A DNA stretch of 64,000 nucleotides, from positions 30,672,684 through 30,736,683 of the forward strand of contig CM064580.1 in assembly GCA_032716605.1 (NCBI GenBank), in the 5' to 3' direction. The DNA comes from Paralithodes platypus. Taxonomy: Eukaryota > Arthropoda > Malacostraca > Decapoda > Lithodidae. The position numbers and the translations under genes are program-made. The notes under the pieces are model-generated. The model searched no databases. It was not told the origin of the DNA and was given only the letters and a program-made list of their open reading frames with translations. The stretch's first letter is position 1. Every line of letters begins with the position of its first letter. Shown here in pieces: positions 45,744-56,087 of this stretch.

Positions 45744-45893
45744 ACACCAACACCACCACCACTATCCTAGCTTACTACACCAACACCACCACCCTAGCTT
45801 ACTACACCACCACCACTACCTTAGCTTACTACACCATCACCACTACCCTAGCTTACTAGACCACCACCACCACCACCCTAGCTTACTACTAGC

Positions 45894-48717
45894 TCTGTTT
45901 TTTATAAAGGAAAGTCTTAATCCTATCTTAATGTCAAAACCTTAAATTGCGAATATAGACATATCTTAAATACTATTAAATAATAAACGAGGAACTAAAA
46001 TAACACTATCTTTATTATACAGACCCCCTTCTCAATCAGTGCAAACGGACAGTGAAATTTATGAACAAATTGCAGAAATAACTAACATACAAGATACCGT
46101 AATTCTTGGCGATTTCAACTTACCCGTGACTAAATTGGGCGATATTCTTACTTCACACTCTGGCCACGACCTCTTTGCTAACTTGCAAGAGAGTTCACTT
46201 TTTCAATTTGTACAATCTCCGACCCGTTGTAATAATGTGCTTGACCTTGTACTCGCAACAAAAGAAGAATTAATAGAGAATTTGAATGTTGGTGATGAAT
46301 TCAGTAACAGCGACCATCGTACGATAACTTTCACTTTAAAGTTTACTAGTAACAAATCAAATAGCAGCATTGAGAAAGTCCCTAATTTCAAGAAAGCAAA
46401 TTTTCATAAACTTAAATCAAAGCTTAAAGAAACTGACTGGAGCTTTCTGACTAACAATAACGACATAAATACATCTTGGGAGTGTTTCACAACCACTTAC
46501 CTTAAGGCAGTGCAAGACTGCATACCATCGAAAATACGGCGTCCAGGCCATAATGATAAGCCCAAATGGTGGAATAAAGATATTTCAGACTGTCTGCTTG
46601 CTAAAAAATTTGCTAATGATAGATTAAAATCCTCACAAAATGACGAAGAACGGGTGAAATTTGTAGAGCTACGACGCAAAGCCAAACATTAATTAAGCAA
46701 AGTAAAAAGACCCTGGAGTTACATGTTGCGAATCAAAGTAAAACAAACCCGAAAGAATTCTATAGTTATATCAGAAAGAAAAAAGTAGTTACTTCAACTG
46801 TTGGACCGTTAGTCGATGAAAATGGAGAATACACCAAAGACGAAGTACAAATGAGTAATGCCCTCAATACCTTCTTTGCATCAGTTTTTACAACCGAAGA
46901 CCTCAGTGATATCCCTACACCATCGCCGATTCAGATTGATAATTCAGATGTTCTAAGCAATATCACCGTTACAGAGAGAGAAGTATTGAATTGTTTAGAT
47001 AAACTCAAGGTAAATAAAATGCCAGGACCTGATACAATCTCGCCTAGAGTTCTAAAGGAAGCTAAGGATGAGCTCTCCAAACCACTGACATTGCTATTCA
47101 ATGAATCCTTGCAGTCTGGGACTATGACTGATCAGTGGAAGCTAGCCAACGTAACACCGTTATTCAAAAAAGGCAGCAAATCCCTACCCAGTAACTATCG
47201 TCCAATTAGCTTAACCTCAACTGTATGTAAAATGCTAGAAACGGTCATAAGAGACAGACTCGTACATCACTTAGAGGCAAATAACTTACTTAAAGATACT
47301 CAACATGGCTTTCGTAAAAAACGTTCCTGTTTAACAAACCTCTTAGACTTCTTCCACGTTATCCTCAACCTCTACGATGAGAGTAAAGCTGTAGATATTA
47401 TATACCTTGATTTTCAAAAGGCCTTTGACAAAGTTCCCCACAAACGTTTACTGCTAAAACTAAAAGCTCATGGAATACAAGACGGTGTGTTGAAATGGAT
47501 AGAAAATTGGCTCAGCGACAGGAAGCAAAGAGTAGTCATAAACGGTAAGGTATCTAAATGGACCAATGTAAGTAGCGGGGTACCCCAGGGATCGGTACTA
47601 GGACCAATTATCTTTCTAATTTACATCAACGACATAGATGAGGGTCTCACCTGTACAATCTCAAAATTTGCTGACGATAAAAAAATTGCAAATAGCGTAC
47701 TCTCAAAAGAACAAGTTGACGATATGCAACACAATCTAGATAAATTGTCACATTGGGCCCAAATTTGGCAAATGAGTTTCAATGCGGATAAATGTAAAGT
47801 ACTACATATCGGATACCTAAATGAGAAAGCAAACTATTCGATGAATGGCACTCAGCTTAAGAATGTAAACCGAGAAACTGATCTGGGAGTAACAATATTG
47901 AGTAACCTAAAACCGAGTCAACAATGTTCAGAAGTTGTTAAGAAGGCAAACAAAATAATTGGCTTTATAGGCAGGTCATTTGAGCATAAATCCAAAAAAG
48001 TTATCCTAACCCTTTACAATTCCTTAGTCCGCCCTCTTCTGGAATACTGCGTTCAATCTTGGTGCCCTTATTACCAAAAAGATATAAACAAGCTAGAACG
48101 AGTTCAACGTAGAGTTACCAAAATGATACCTAGCCTAAAGAACAAACCATACGAAGAGCGTCTTAGAGAATTAAATATATTTCCTTTAACCCAGCGCAGA
48201 TTAAGAGGCGACTTAATTCAAGTGTTCAAAATCATCAAAGGCATCGACAATATGAACTGTAGTAAGTACTTCACTATCGACCAATCTAATTACACGCGGG
48301 GAAACGGTTGCAAAATTATTGGTAAATCTTTTAACTCACTCGAATCCAAGAATTTCTTCTTCAATCGAGTTGTCAACTTGTGGAATGGGCTTCCCCGAGA
48401 CGTTATAGACTGCAGCACCGTTGATTCATTTAAACTCCGCCTAGACAAATATCTCGCATCAAACCCGCGACTGACTGCGTTTGTAAATGAATAACTTTAT
48501 TTTATCCCCCCCCTCAGTTACTAACCCATCTGTCCCCTACTAACTTCCTAATCCTGCCTCGGACATTAGTTCTAGGGCAGTAGTTCCCTTTCCAATGTTC
48601 CCTTACCCACTCTAAACCACTGTTTGGACACTTGATCCTCAGTGTTTTGGAGGACAAGCAGCCTAGAAGGGTCACTATATCTGTTGTTGCTTGATTTCCT
48701 TTGTACTCCTTTGTACT
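45894..48717 (+). mobile_element. CR1-like non-LTR retrotransposon, copy 2, 5'-truncated
   Basis: This copy is the same family as 6434-10875, on the plus strand, inserted in the CCA array. It begins inside the endonuclease region (FYIKESLNP-equivalent codons at ~45900) and runs through the reverse transcriptase and 3' UTR. It ends in two exact 10-bp units, CCTTTGTACT at 48698-48707 and 48708-48717. ORF1 and the start of ORF2 are missing, typical of incomplete target-primed reverse transcription. Its RT is far better preserved than copy 1, so it is a younger insertion or a younger master lineage. Confidence 0.92.
46039..48494 (+). pseudogene. CR1-like ORF2: partial endonuclease and nearly intact reverse transcriptase
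   Basis: The frame 46039-46692 holds the end of the endonuclease (ILGDFNLPVTKLGD; NSDHRTITFTLKF). A one-base deletion near 46685 (AAAGCCAAACATTAATT against AAAGCCAAAAAGTTAATT in copy 1) shifts into the frame ending at 48494. From the ATG at 46851 this gives 547 open codons with SNYRPISLTSTVCKMLE, DIIYLDFQKAFDKVPHKR, SSGVPQGSVLGPIIF, ISKFADDKKIAN and YEERLRELNIFPLTQRRLRG. The FADD catalytic Asp pair is intact; the following Thr is Lys. The upstream endonuclease codons before 46039 contain stops. With its 5' end missing it is most likely inactive. Confidence 0.9.
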
Positions 48718-50104
48718 ACACCAACACCACCACCACCCTAGCTTACTACACCAACACCACCACCACCATCCTAGCTTTCTACACCAACACCACCACCACC
48801 ACCACCCTAGCTTACTACACCACCACCACTACCTTAACTTACTACACCACCACCCTAGCTTAATACACCACCACCACTACCTTATCTTACTACACCACCA
48901 CCACCCTAGCTTACTACACCACCACCTCTACCTTAGCTTACTACACCACCACCATCCTAGCTTACTACACCAACACCACCACCTCCACCACCCTAGCTTA
49001 CTACACCAACACCACCACCACCATCCTAGCTTACTACACCAAAACCACCACCACCACCACCTTAGCTTATTACACCATCACCACCACCACCACCACCTTA
49101 GCTTATTTACACCACCACCACCACCACCTTAGCTTACTACACCACCACCACCACCTTAGCTCATTACACTAACACCACCACCACCTTAGCTTATTACACC
49201 AACACCACCACCACCACCACCTTAGCTTATTACACCAACACCACCACCACCTTAGCTTATTACACCAACAGCATCACCACCTTAGCTTATTACACCAACA
49301 CCACCACCACCACCACCTTAGCTTACTACACCAACAGCATCACCACCTTAGCTTATTACACCAACACCACCACCACCACCACCACCTTAGCTTACTACAC
49401 CAACACCACCACCACCACCACCTTAGCTTACTACACCACCACCACCGCCACCATTACCTTAGCTTATTACACCAACCACCACCACCTTAGCTTATTACAT
49501 CAACACCACCACCACCACCACCCTAGCTTATTACACCATCACCACCACCACCACCACCTTAGCTTATTACATCAACACCACCACCACCTTAGCTTATTAC
49601 ACCACCACCACCTTAGCTTATTACACCAACACCACCACCATAGCTTATTACATCAACACCACTACCACCACCTCAACCTTAGCTTACTACAAAAACACCA
49701 CCACCACCACCACCACCACCTTAGCTTACTAAACCACCACCCTCACCACCTTAGCGTATTACACCAACACCACCACCCCCACCACCTTAGCTTACTACAC
49801 CACCACCACCACCACCTTAGCTTACTACACCAACACCACCACTTTAGCTTACTACACCGCCACCACCACCTTAGCTTACTACACCACCACCACCACCACC
49901 ACCACCTTAGCTTACTACACCAACACCACCACCACCACCACTTTAGCTTACTACACCGCCACCACCACCTTAGCTTACTACACCACCACCACCATCACCT
50001 TAGCTTACTACACACACACCACCACCACCACCCCCAACAACTTAGCTTACTACACCACCACCACTACAACCACCACCACCACCTTAGCTTACTACACCAA
50101 ACAC

Positions 50105-50648
50105 CAACCCCGGGTGCGGGTGCCCAACCCCGAAAAGAGTTGAAATAGGGGAGCTACCCCCCCTGAGCCAAAGGCGGCTTTCTAGGGCCTTTCCTAGCTG
50201 ATGCTGAGAGGACTGGGTTCTATTCATGTGGCGATTGGCTGGTGTATTAGAGTGAGAGCTGAGCGATCTCTGCCATACCCATAGCTTACTCTGACTGTTC
50301 CTTTTACTTATTTATTATCTAGATCTCAAGTGACGGCGTCCCCTTCCGTGGATTGGCCTCCCTACTGCCAACCTAGAGGTTGGGAGATTGGGAATCAAAG
50401 CGTTACATTTTTCATTTAACCCTCAACTTTCCCTTAATAACTGTTGAGGGGTTCAGGGCCTTGGGTGGGGCTTTGGTTTCCCGGGGGTTTCCGCACCCTC
50501 CTCAGCTCCCCGCCTTGGAGTGGCTTCGGTCAACTGGGCTTTATTAGTGGTAAGTAGGGAGGGTTTTGCGAGGGCGCTCGTTTATGGCCTTGGCCTTGCT
50601 CGGAACCTTGGGGCTGTTCGGCCAGACAGCCTTGGGAACAGCAACAAC
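50105..50648 (+). repeat. ~550-bp dispersed block, copy c
   Basis: It is near-identical to copies a and b, from CCCCGGGTGCGGGTGCCCAA to the AAC-rich tail. It differs by a few substitutions (e.g. TATTAGAGTGAG; TTATTTATTATCTAG). Its flanks include the same CCA units and, downstream, the same LINE-tail fragment as after copy b. Confidence 0.85.
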
Positions 50649-51380
50649 AAGAACAACAACTACACCAACACCAACACCACCACCACCTTAGCTAATTACT
50701 ACACCACCACCACCACCCTAGCTTAATACACCACCACCACCTTAGATTACTACAACATCACCACTACCCTAGCTTACTACACCACCACCACCACCCTAGC
50801 TTACTACACCACCACCACTACCTTAGCTTACTACACCACCACTACCACCCTAGCTTAATACACCACCACCACCACCACCTTAGCTAATTACTACACCACC
50901 ACCACCACCCTAGCTTAATACACCACCACCACCTTAGATTACTACAACATCACCACTACCCTAGCTTACTACACCACCACCACTACCTTAGCTTACTACA
51001 CCACCACTACCACCCTAGCTTAATACACCACCACCACCACCCTAGCTTACTACACCACCACCACTACCTTAGCTTACTACACCACCACTACCACCCTAGC
51101 TTACTACACCACCACCACTACCTTAGCTTACTACACCACCACCACCACCCTAGCTTACTACACCACCACCACTACCTTAGCTTACTACACCACCACTACC
51201 ACCCTAGCTTAATACACCACCATCACCACCTACTTAGCTTACTACAACATCACCACCACCCAAGCTTACTACACCACCACCACCACCACCACCCTAGCTT
51301 ACTACACCAACACCTCCACCACCACCACCCTAGCTTACTACACCAACACCGCCACCACCACCACCCTAGCTTACTACACC

Positions 51381-51464
51381 ATTGGATTATGTAATGTGTG
51401 TGTTTTGTACTGTGTACTGTACATATGTATTGCGAAATAAAGGAATTGAATTGAATTGAATTAA
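51381..51464 (+). mobile_element. LINE 3'-end fragment with GAATT tail, second copy
   Basis: This repeats 45661-45743 almost exactly (TGTGTACTGTACATATGTAT; TTGCGAAATAAAGGAATTGA) with one extra GAATT unit. The upstream junction CTTACTACACC|ATTGG is the same in both, so they descend from one insertion copied by segmental duplication. Confidence 0.75.
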
Positions 51465-51954
51465 CACCAACACCACCACCACCATCCTAGCTTACTACAC
51501 CAACACCACCACCACCACCACCCTAGCTTACTACACCACCACCACTACCTTTGCTTACTACACCATCACCACTACCCTAGCTTACTACACCACCACCACC
51601 ACCACCCTAGCTTACTACACCAACACCACCACCACCCTAGCTTACTACACCAACACCACCACCACCATCCTAGCTTTCTACATCAACACCACCATCACCA
51701 CCACCCTAGCTTACTACACCACCACCACTACCCTAACTTACTACACCACCACCACCACCCTAGCTTAATACACCACCACCATTACCTTATCTTAGTACAC
51801 CACCACCACCACCACCCTAGCTTACAACACCACCACCACTACCTTAGCTTACTACACCACCACCATCCTAGCTTACTACACCAACACCACCACCTCCACT
51901 GCCCTAGCTTACTACACCAACACCACCACCACCATCCTAGCTTTCTACACCAAC

Positions 51955-52459
51955 AGGGCGGGTGCCCAACCCCGAAAAGGGTTGAAATAGGGGTGCTATC
52001 CCCCCGCCAAAGGCGGCTTTCTAGGGCCTTTCCTAGCTGATGCTGAGAGGATTGGGTTCTACTCATGTGGTGATGGGCTTGTCTATCAGATTGAGAACTG
52101 AGCAATCTCAGCCATACCCATAGCTTACTCTGACTGTTCCTTTTACTTATATATTTTCTAGATCTCAAGTGACGGCGTCTCTTCCGTGGATTGACCTCCC
52201 AATCTACCAAGTATGGAAGCCAAAGCGTCACATTTTTCCCTTCCCCTCAACTTTCTCTTCATAATTGCTGAGGGGCACAGGGCCCTGGGTGGGGCTTTGG
52301 TTTCCCGGGCGTTTCCGCACCCTCCTCAGCTCCCCGCCATGGACTGGCTTCGGTCACCCAGGCTTTATTGTGGTCGGCGGGGAGGGTTCTGTGGAGGCAC
52401 TCGGATATGGCCTTGGCCTTGCTCGGGGCCTTGGGGCTGTTCGGCCAGGCAGCTTGGGG

Positions 52460-52494
<35 letters not shown>

Positions 52495-52495
52495 C
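51955..52495 (+). repeat. ~550-bp dispersed block, copy d, diverged, with long (AAC)n tail
   Basis: It is related to copies a-c but ~15% different by eye. It starts GGGCGGGTGCCCAACCCCGA and ends GGCCAGGCAGCTTGGGG followed by about 12 AAC units (52459-52495), then CCA repeat. The purer AAC tail suggests the original state of the tail that is eroded in copies a-c. Frames across it (Gln or Asn runs) are translations of the tail. Confidence 0.75.
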
Positions 52496-55144
52496 TACAC
52501 CAACACCACCACCACTACCACCACCCTAGCTTACTACACCACCACCACTATCTTAGCTTACTTCACCACCACCACCAACACCCTAGCTTAATACACCACC
52601 ACCATTACCTTAGCTTACTACACCACCACCCCCACCCTAGCTTACTACACCACCACCACCACCCTAGCTTACTACACCACCACCACCACCCTAGCTTAAT
52701 ACACCACCACCAGCACCCAAGCTTACTACAACACCACCATCTTGGCTTACTACACCACCACCACCACCCTAGCTTACTACACCACCACCACCACCCTAGT
52801 TTACTACACCACCACCACCACCTTAGCTTTCTACAACACCACCACCACCACCACCTTGGCTTACTACACCACCACCACCACCTTAGCTTACTAAGCCACC
52901 ACCTCCACCACCACCCTAGCTTACTACACCACCACCACCACCACCACCTTAGCTTACTACACCACCACCACCACCTTAGCTTACTACAACATTACCACTA
53001 CCACCACCTTGGCTTACTACACCACCACCACCACCACCTTAGCTTACTAAGCCACCACCATCACCACCCTAGCTTACTACACCACCACCACCACCATAGC
53101 TTACTACAACACTACTACCACCACCTTAGCTTACTACACCACCACCACCACGCTAGCTTACTACAACACCACCACCACCACCTTAGCTTACTACACCACC
53201 ACCACCATCTTAGCTTACTACACCACCACCCCCACGTTAGCTTACTACACCACCACCACCACCTTGGCTTACTACACCACCACCACCACCACCACCCTAG
53301 CTTACTACAACACCACCCCCCCCCTTAGCTTACTAAGCCACCATCACCACCACCACCCTAGCTTACTACACCACCACAACCATCCTAGCTTACTACACCA
53401 CCACCACCGCCACCACCTTAGCTTACTACACTACCAACACCACCCTAGCTTACTACACCACCACCACCACCTTAGCTTACTACAACACCAACACCACCTT
53501 AGCTTACTACAACACCACCACCACCACCTTACAGTAGTTTACTACAACACCACCATCTTGGCTTACTACACCACCACCACCACCTTTGCTTACTACAACA
53601 CCACCACCACCACCACCTTGGCTTACTACACCACCACCACCACCACCTTAGATTACTAAGCCACCACCACCACCACCCTAGCTTACTACACCACCACCAC
53701 CACCTTAGCTTACTACAGCACTATTACCACCACCCTAGCTTACTACACCACCACCACCACCTTAGCTTACTACAACACCACCACCACCACCTTAGCTTAC
53801 TACACCACCACCACCATCTTAGCTTACTACACCACCACCCCCACCTTAGCTTACTACACCACCACCACCACCTTGGCTTACTACACCACCACCACCACCA
53901 CCACCACCACCCTAGCTTACTACAACACCACCCCCACCTTAGCTTACTAAGCCACCATCACCACCACCACCCTAGCTTACTACACCACCACCACCATCCT
54001 AGCTTACTACACCACCACCACCACCACCACCTTAGCATACTACACTACCACCACCACCCTAGCTTACTACACCACCACCACCACCTTAACTTACTACAAC
54101 ACCAACACCACCTTAGCTTACTACAACACCACCACCACCACCTTAGCTTACTACACCACCACCACCACCACCCTATAGCTTACTACAACACCACCACCAC
54201 CTTAGCTTACTGCCACACCACCACCACACTAGCTTACTACAACACCACCACCCTCTTAGCTTACTACACTACCAGCACCACGTTAGCTTACTACACCACC
54301 ACCACCACCACCTTAGCTTACTACACCACCACCACCCTATAGCTTACTACAACACCACCACCACCTTAGCTTACTGCCACACCACCACCACCACGTTAGC
54401 TTACTACACCACCACCACCACCACCTTAGCTTCCTACACCACCAGCACCACGTTAGCTTACTACACCACCAGCACCACGTTAGCTTACTACTCCACCACC
54501 ACCACCACCTTAGCTTACTACACCGCCACCACCACCTTAGCTTACTACACCACCACCACCACCACCACCTTAGATTACTACACCACCACCACCGCCACCT
54601 TAGCTTACTACACCACCACCACCACCTTAGCTTACTACAACACCACCACCACCTTAGCTTACTACACCACCACCACCTTAGCTTACTACAACACCACCAC
54701 CACCTTAGCTTACTACAACACCACCACCACCTTAGTTTACTACACCACCACCACCACCTTAGCTTACTACAACACCACCACCACCCTAGCTTACTACAAC
54801 ACCACCACCACCTTAGCTTACTACACCACCACCACCACCACCTTAGCTTACTACAACACCACCATCTTGGCTTACTACACCACCACCACCACCGTAGCTT
54901 ACTACTCCACCACCACCACCTTAGCTTACTACAATACCACCACCACCACCACCTTGGCTTACTACACCACCACCACCACCTTAGCTTACTAAGCCACCAC
55001 CACCACCACCCTAGCTTACTACACCACCATCACCACCACCTTAGCTTACTACACCACCACCACCACCCTAGCTTACTACACCACCACCACCACCACCTTA
55101 GCTTACTACACCACCACCACCACCTTAGCTTACTACAATACCAC
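52496..55144 (+). repeat. CCA-rich minisatellite, third segment
   Basis: This is the most regular part. CTTAGCTTACTACACCACCA, CTAGCTTACTACACC and CTTAGCTTACTACAACACC spacers alternate with (CCA)3-9, at 27-36-bp spacing. The CTACAACACC and TTACTAAGCC variants are typical of this segment and recur in blocks (e.g. 52850-53330 against 53590-53960). It ends at the LINE tail at 55145. Confidence 0.95.
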
Positions 55145-55383
55145 CAGAATCAGAATCAGAATGTGAGGTGAGGCCTTACTAGTAGTGAAATAAGAGATTA
55201 GAGCAAGACAAGTAGGGGTTAAATATGAAGAGTTGAAGAGTTTGAAAAGATGGTGGGCTGTCCACCTAGCTATTGTTTTTGCTACGTATCCTATATATCC
55301 GCAAGAATTCCCGTCGCGAGCAACCACAGCCAACCCCGGCTTCTCCAGATTTCCTTTCCAGAAAGAAGAACCCGATAGGCCCC

Positions 55384-55419
55384 CTGCCTGGGGTCCGCCA
55401 AGGCGGGCCCCAGGCAGGA
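55384..55419. other. GC-rich hairpin in the LINE 3' UTR
   Basis: CCTGCCTGGGGTCCGCC and GGCGGGCCCCAGGCAGG are complementary over 17 positions with one T-G pair, separated by AA. The tip must open to a 4-base loop. It lies about 240 bp from the 3' end of the LINE. A role as an RT recognition stem-loop is possible but unproven. Confidence 0.7.
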
Positions 55420-55789
55420 GTACTATCGTTTATATATATTGACTTCATTAGGAAAATTATGTTGAGTGGACAGTCAAGGGCTCAAGCAGTGCACCAGCTT
55501 GAGAGCATCGCCACTTGACTGCCCCTATAATTATGTGGTACTGTGGGATTGTTTTGAGGCACTGACAGCTCCCTCACAGGGTCGGTGCTACCCCAGAGGG
55601 ATCTGTACTAGCACTCTGGTATGTAAGTCATGGGATACTGGCGGAAGTATTGCTGGGTGCTCTACCGCATCCCCCGTCTGCATTGCCCCTGGTTGAGTCG
55701 TATTGGTACCGTTATATTGAATGTCATATTCGGTTATGGTCATATTTGGTGAGTTTTATAAGAACGAGTTTGTCTCAATCGTGATGTAA

Positions 55790-56075
55790 GTTGTCTTACC
55801 TTGCTTCCTCCTGATCATATCGCCAGTTTACCCCTCCAGCTGGAGCCAAGACCACACCGAAGTGATCCTTGGCTCAGCCTTGAGACGCACCCGGCTAATA
55901 ATGATCTGAAATTCGGCTGTAATGGATTATTTAGTGATGCTATAAGAGGTGATCGCCTTATTAGTGATATATAATGTTTTTACCCTGCTTCCTCCCGGTC
56001 ATATTGCCAGTTTGCCCCTCCAGCTGGCTCAGCCTTTAGGTGCATCCAGCTAATATTGATCGGAAATTCAGCTGA
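55790..56075 (-). repeat. 184-bp tandem duplication in the LINE 3' UTR
   Basis: TACCTTGCTTCCTCCTGATC at ~55797 and TACCCTGCTTCCTCCCGGTC at ~55981 start two related segments. Each continues with CAGTTT(A/G)CCCCTCCAGCTGG, CTCAGCCTT and GATC.GAAATTC.GCTG. The second lacks an ~30-bp stretch (AGCCAAGACCACACCGAAGT...) present in the first. Confidence 0.75.
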
Positions 56076-56087
56076 ATCAATAGCATT

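Larger units (their letters stand above)
42389..45893 (+). repeat. CCA-rich minisatellite, first segment (interrupted)
   Basis: Units combine a variable (CCA)n run with a spacer CTTAGCTTACTACACCAACA or CTAGCTTACTACACCACCAC. Unit length is mostly 25-45 bp. The array covers 42389-43617, 44168-44749, 45302-45660 and 45744-45893. It is interrupted by two ~550-bp blocks and an 84-bp LINE tail. Translations are His/Leu- or Thr-rich repeats and are not called as genes. Confidence 0.95.
48718..51954 (+). repeat. CCA-rich minisatellite, second segment (interrupted)
   Basis: The array continues directly after the CR1 tail (48718-50104), then 50649-51380 and 51465-51954, around block c and an LINE-tail fragment. 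It shows local higher-order order: runs of CACCTTAGCTTACTACACCA with (CCA)3-9 alternate with CTAGCTTAATACACC variants in an order shared with 43000-45700. Confidence 0.95.

Noticed and set aside
48642..53659. His/Leu-rich and Thr-rich frames and Gln/Asn runs in the CCA arrays, metal-binding or polyglutamine-like
   Set aside because: They follow CCA, CTTAGCTTACTACA and AAC repeat units and change frame with unit length. No independent coding evidence.
42389..55144. Regular repeat-spacer pattern reminiscent of a CRISPR array
   Set aside because: The spacers between CTTAGCTTACTACA words are themselves (CCA)n, there are no cas genes, and the context is eukaryotic transposons. It is an ordinary minisatellite.
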